Shown here piece after piece: positions 59,180 to 64,000 of a DNA stretch of 64,000 bases (position 1 is the first letter of the stretch; each line of letters starts with the position of its first letter). A model generated the notes under the pieces. The model did no database searches. It saw nothing but the letters and a program-made list of their open reading frames with translations, and was not told where the DNA came from. Source of the DNA: Cotesia glomerata (Eukaryota; Arthropoda; Insecta; Hymenoptera; Braconidae); the NCBI RefSeq assembly GCF_020080835.1, contig NC_058159.1:28743525-28807524 (forward strand). Direction: 5' to 3'. A program made the position numbers and the translations under genes.

Positions 59180-60212
59180 ATACTAGTGCTAATATACCAC
59201 CACATTCAACACAGTGAAGACTATCAGCGCATCGTGAATTAGTAATTAGCTAATTATAGCAGCGTAGAACAATTAACGAGCAAAACTGATACTTGACTTC
59301 CAAGTATATTGTTATATAAATATATTTATTAATATTTTTATGGTCTCGCTGGATTCTTATCAGAATTTTTTCATTTGTCACAGCATAATAATTATTTCCA
59401 TGCTTGACTGATCCACGAAGCATACAATATTAGATATTATGCAGCATGGAGTGCACTTTGAACATGATGCTAATGTGCAATGGAGTATAATATAATATAA
59501 TACATCAGAGGACAAGTGGATATAATACATTGCACATAAAAGCAACGATGCGATGAAATGTCTGTTAGTTGTCTTACTCTTACTCTGTTTTCTTCTTTTT
59601 GAAGACAATTACGGCGTTACATACTCCAAATAAAAATTGCGGTTAATTTAAAGTAACATCAGCCATGATATAAGTGTCGAGGAAAAAAGCGGCTTAAGTA
59701 ATTGTTGACTCACTCTTCTGATTTACTATGAAAACAAGATAAACGATTAGTCAGGGCAGGATAGGATGTAATAACGAGCAACGAGCTGGACGTAAGACAT
59801 AAGACAAGTAAAGCTAAGGCGAACGAGGCTACGCCGTTGACGGTGACGCCAGTGGGCGCATACCATGGGCGCCAAGGTGAGCTGGCTCGCGTTTCCCCTC
59901 TTCACTTCGCTCTTTACTTCTATACCCAGATCGTTCTTGCTCGCTCTTCACCGCGCCTTCTTCTACATTTCTACATCTAAACCACCAAACCCTGCTATTC
60001 CGTCTCACTTCTGCTCAGCTGCATGGACTTGTATAAATATATATACAATAATACAGCAGAGACTACTCTAGTCTCTAATATAAAGCTGAGGAGAGTCTGT
60101 TGTATTGGCTCAGCCACTCAACTTGGGACCAAACTCCAGCCGAGCTAGCAAAGGATCAACTCTCAAAACATTTTCCATCAAGTCCTGTCAATGTTTTTAT
60201 TTTTGACTTCTA
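59180..60212. other. Non-coding stretch with a GC-richer island (59750-60130)
   Basis: The island near 59750-60130 stands out in base composition and contains ACCATGGGCGCCAAG followed by the donor-like GTGAGC at 59877; it could be a promoter or 5' exon region. No downstream coding exon was found, so no gene is called. Confidence 0.4.
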
Positions 60213-60896
60213 CACAGAAAAAAAGGTTCACGAGCCAAGAAAATATTTTTCTTCCTAATGATTTTCTTGAGGGAAAACAAATTTTTTTTTAATGAGAAAT
60301 TTCACTTATTCGAACAAAATTAATTCTCTTGCTTTGAGAAATACGTATCTTGATCCAAGAAAATTTATTTAAGTCAAGAAAATCTTGTTGTTTTGAGAAA
60401 ATTCAGTCTTTTGTTCCAAAAAATTTAGTTCTTGATAAAAGTCAATTTTCTTGTCTTGAGTAAATTTCTCTCTTGCTCCAACAAATTAAATATAAAGATA
60501 GAAGTAAATTTTCATTGATTAACATGTCAAATGGGAAGATCAAATAATATTGAATCATTTTTTTTCATTCAATATATATAATTGCACGCTAAAATAATAT
60601 AAATTGGGTATCAAATATTCAAGAGAAAAATTTTCTCAAGGTGAGAAAATTTTTTTCTCAGCTCAAGTAAGTGGCACTGCTTCCCTAAAGTATCTAAAAA
60701 TCTTGATCAAATATAAAAATTTATTGTATCAAGTATTTATGATAATTTGAATTGAGAAAAAATGACTTCCACCAAGAATAGAATTTCAAGAAAAATTTTA
60801 ACTTCGGCCAACACAACTTCGGTCTTCCTTCAGGCAGCCGAAAATTTTCTTTAGCCAAGAATTTCGATCTCCAGTTAAGAAATTTTTCTTTCTCTG
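60213..60896. mobile_element. CACAGAAAAAAAGG element, tandem copy 1
   Basis: A 684 bp copy flanked by TA (60211-60212 and 60897-60898). Ends CACAGAAAAAAAGGTTCAC and AATTTTTCTTTCTCTG. Internal blocks TTGAGAAAATTCAGTCTT, AACATGTCAAATGGGAAGATC and TTCGGTCTTCCTTCAGGC match the next copy and 52635-53768. Confidence 0.82.
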
Positions 60897-60898
60897 TA

Positions 60899-61567
60899 CA
60901 CAGAAAAAAAGGCTCATTTGATCCAAGAAAATATTTCTCTTTCTAATTATTTTTTTGAGCGAAAAAAAAATTTTTTTTTAACACAATAAATTTCACTTAT
61001 TCCAACAAAATTAATTCTCTTGCTTTAAAAAATACGTATCTTGATCCAATAAAATTTATTTAAGTCAAGAAAATCTTGTTGTTTTGAGAAAATTCAGCCT
61101 CTTGCTCCAAAAAATTTAGTTCTTGATAGAAGTTAATGTTTTTGTCTTGAGAAAATTTCTCTCTTGCTCCAAAAAATTAAATATAAAGAAGTAAATTTTC
61201 ATTAATATTTTTATTGATTAACATGTCAAATGGAAAGATCAAACAATATTGAATCATTTTTTTTCATTTAATGCGTATAATTGCACGCTAAAATAATATA
61301 AAATAGGTATCAAATATTCAAGAGAAAAATTTTCTCAAAGTAACTGGCGCTGCTTTCCAAAAGTATCTAAAAATCTTGATCAAATATAAAAATTTATTGT
61401 ATCAAGTATTTATGATAATTTGAATTAAGCAGAAATGACTTCCACCAAGAATAGAATTTCAAGAAAAATTTTAACTTCGGCAAACACAACTTCGGTCTTC
61501 TTTTAGGCACCCGAAAATTTTCTTGAGCCAAGAATTTTGTTCTCCAGTCAAGAAATTTTTCTTTCTG
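60899..61567. mobile_element. CACAGAAAAAAAGG element, tandem copy 2
   Basis: A 669 bp copy in the same orientation, separated from copy 1 by one TA only and followed by TA at 61568-61569. It differs from copy 1 by small indels around 61190-61340, where a GAAAAATTTTCTCAAGG stretch is shortened. Confidence 0.82.
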
Positions 61568-61788
61568 TATACTCTAGACTCTATCTGGACAACCTGTCTT
61601 AGATCTACGACAATTGGTATGTATCCAGTTGGAGAACCGGTAGAAATGACGTCTCAATGGAATTTAGCTGACTTAGAAGTTTGTTATTGATGCATTTAAC
61701 ATACAAACAAACCAACCGGTCAACAAGCTACTTTACCACCAGATTTCTCGATACTTTTCACCGGAGTTAGCTTTCCTGCTGTTGATGT

Positions 61789-61820
<32 letters not shown>

Positions 61821-62564
61821 CTGTAGGCCTACGTCTGTTTACGGCGAATTGTAACGTGGCGAGGCTGACCGCAAGTCGTTTGCAATTGCCTTTTCCGAAG
61901 AGCTACCACCGGTCTCAGTCTTTACCTCGTTCACTTGTATATATTGGACTTACAGTAAGTAAGTAAGTGAATCAAAAAAACAGCTACGGTAAATTAAATC
62001 AAGTTGCTTTGAATTATTTCATGTAACTCTTTAATTTTTGTTTAATTTAAGGTCATGATTAAGCTCATTATTAATGTCATTGTCATTTTTTTAGTTACCA
62101 AACTAGCAAGATCATTATCTAAAATAAGTATTAAATAGTAATATGAAGATTAGCTTTTAGAAAGGATGTCACAATCGGATTTTTACGTAAACGAAATTTA
62201 ATTATGAAATGGTAATTTTATTCTGTCTTATTCTTAATTTTTTTTTTTTTTTAAGATTCTATCAGACGCCGCTAGATAATTTAAAAATTTATAAATAGAA
62301 AGATTAATTTTATTTTTAAGTAAGAATTTAGATGAGATAATTATATTAATTTTATATTTTTTGGAGTAATATAAATAGATAAAAATTAATATTACCATAA
62401 ATTATCAATAAATATTTGTATGAAAATTAATTTAGCAGATATTTGATAATTTTAAGAACTTTTGTAACAAATAAATTAGGACAAAAAAAAATTGACGTGT
62501 AGAAATTTGAAAAAATAAAGATGCAATTTTTTAAAAATAATTTTTCGGAATAAATTTAGGTAAA
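61568..62564. other. Non-coding stretch with (GTT)n
   Basis: Holds a GTT/GAT trinucleotide run at 61779-61822, a GC-richer patch to about 61960, then AT-rich DNA with a dispersed-repeat fragment at 62420-62560. No coding exon seen. Confidence 0.5.
61779..61822. repeat. (GTT)n microsatellite
   Basis: GTTGAT followed by about seven GTT and further GTTGAT/GTTGTT units; on the minus strand it would read as CAA repeats. I found no surrounding ORF long enough to argue for a polyglutamine exon. Confidence 0.85.
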
Positions 62565-63014
62565 TATTTACAAGTTGGGTCAAACATTTTAATTTTCATT
62601 TTTTTGAACGAAATTTCTATTTGATTTTATTAAAATATTTTTTTTTAAAAAATACATAAAAAAATGAATAATTTAAAAAAAAAATTGATTATAATTTTAA
62701 CAAATTTTCAAAAAAATTTATAAATTTTTTAAAAAATTAAGATATTCAACTTTTTTTTTAATTGTTCGTTTTTTCATGTACTTTTTAAAAAAACATCAAA
62801 AAAAGATAAAATAGAAATTTTATCCAAAAACATGAGAGCTAAAATTTTTCCCAATTTTTGATGACAAAAAAAGCTATCGAAATCTTTATTTTTTTTATTT
62901 CACGACATTTTTTATCATAAATCCGCCGTAAAAACAAGCAAAATCAAAAATAAATTTGAAAAATTTAATTTTTCACCTAGTTATCGCCCAAAATAGGGCT
63001 GACCCCACTTATAA
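62565..63014 (+). mobile_element. TTATTTACAAGTGGGGTC-type repeat, monomer
   Basis: A single ~450 bp unit from TATTTACAAGTTGGGTC to TGACCCCACTTATAA, with internal GCCGTAAAAACAAGCA and TTATCCAAAAACATGAGAGC. It shows the monomer from which the two dimers are built. Confidence 0.75.
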
Positions 63015-64000
63015 TCAAAGTCTGCAAATATTCTAAAATAATTTATAGTATATACTGATATGTACAAAACAACACTGCTCAGATCTATGATTGTTTATAT
63101 TTTTCTTTTGTATATTTTCTATTTACGCTGTCTTTTTGAGTCACAATCTTTCATTTTGATAATGACTGTGTTTATGGTTTTAAATGTACTTTAATTATAT
63201 TCTACTGTACTTTTGCCATCTGGCTTTTTGCTTTGGCATTTAAATCTGAATAAATGAATAAATAAATAATTACCCAAATTTATTTGTTAAAAAAAAAAGT
63301 AATAAAGTGATTGCTAATTTTAACATAATAATATTTGTATCAAAATAAAAATGTAGAGCTTGATCATGATCTCAAATTATTTCTTTTACTTGAGACTTTT
63401 AATTTGCTATTCATGAGTTTATGATTATTTTTTTGATTACAGAACTTGAGGATTTGAATCTAAGAAGACTCGTTGAAAAATTTTTCAACTGGTTGACGGG
63501 ATGAATAAAGGCGCACCTTGCCCGAGATGAAATTCCTACAGCTCTCTCGGTGTAGTTATAGGGCACAATGCTCAACATCCAGAACAGTTAATTGTCACGT
63601 ACAGGGAGCGCCGATGTAATAGTTCGCTCGTACATACATACATATATATAAATATACATAGCCATTTGGGCGGGTTAACGAGAATATAAGCAGAGGATTG
63701 TGATAGCAAGATGTGATTATGCAAAAATGCTAGGCGTGGCGTTTTATAAACTGAAATAAAATAAAAATAGGTACATAAATAAATAAATAAATAAATATTG
63801 TATAAATAAAAAAAAAATTTGCTTCAACAAATACTCGCTGCAACGTTGACCGGTCACGCGTCGCCAGCTTGCAGACTCTTAAACTCTTGTACTTGTTCTT
63901 GCGGTCATTTAGCTCTTGTATTTACTTCTATCTTCTATCCACAGTATAGTATTATGTGATGCATACAAGCACACATTTAAGCGACGATAAACGTTCATGA
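63015..64000. other. Right-edge non-coding stretch
   Basis: AT-rich to about 63440, then less AT-biased sequence to the end, including a TACATACATACATATATA run near 63630 and an AAATA tandem run near 63780. Nothing coding is recognised; it could belong to an upstream intron or to the promoter of a gene beyond the edge. Confidence 0.45.

Noticed and set aside
61779..61822. Polyglutamine-coding exon on the minus strand
   Set aside because: CAA/CAG-type repeat lacks a surrounding open frame with splice sites; treated as a microsatellite.
1..64000. tRNA, rRNA or other structured RNA genes
   Set aside because: None recognised by eye on either strand; a covariance-model search would be needed to exclude small ones.

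Overview
This window is a strongly AT-rich piece of an animal nuclear genome, almost certainly an insect. Short spliced introns (about 70-110 bp), insect-like orthologues and dense non-autonomous DNA transposons suggest a hymenopteran, perhaps a parasitoid wasp; the species-level guess is inference. No bacterial, viral or organellar gene set is present. All gene calls rest on reading the translated exons and on GT/AG junctions that keep the frame.

Gene layout, left to right: SMG1 (minus, 5' part only, runs off the left edge, 1-5506); MIER1 (plus, 9190-13937); NUP188 (minus, 15629-22626); GID4 (plus, 23715-26007); a 7.26 kb palindromic transposon just behind GID4 (26151-33407); an unrecognised 242-residue gene (minus, 35817-37690); RAB40 (minus, 41025-44131); CRIPT (plus, 46290-46589); a PDZ-domain scaffold of the AHNAK/periaxin type (minus, 49295-55210, 5' part missing). 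From 55.2 kb to the right edge I find no convincing coding exon; this may be a long 5' intron of the PDZ gene or intergenic DNA. MIER1 and NUP188 converge; NUP188/GID4 and RAB40/CRIPT are head to head. The genes are unrelated housekeeping functions (nonsense-mediated decay kinase, chromatin corepressor, nuclear pore scaffold, CTLH ubiquitin-ligase receptor, Cullin-5 type GTPase, spliceosome/PDZ-associated protein) and form no pathway.

The interesting biology is in the mobile DNA. (1) The element at 26151-33407 is a near-perfect giant inverted repeat with CACCGGCACAC ends. It holds four decayed copies of one unfamiliar, probably RNase-H-fold transposase gene, arranged minus-plus-minus-plus. 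(2) A Helitron-like family, with internal palindromic units and a 3' hairpin followed by CTAG, is present six times. Five copies almost fill introns of SMG1, MIER1, GID4, the unknown gene and RAB40; the sixth lies upstream of the PDZ exons. (3) At least five small TA-target families and a TTAA-target element are nested in one another. For several insertions the uninterrupted target can be read from a paralogous copy elsewhere in this same window, giving a relative insertion order.
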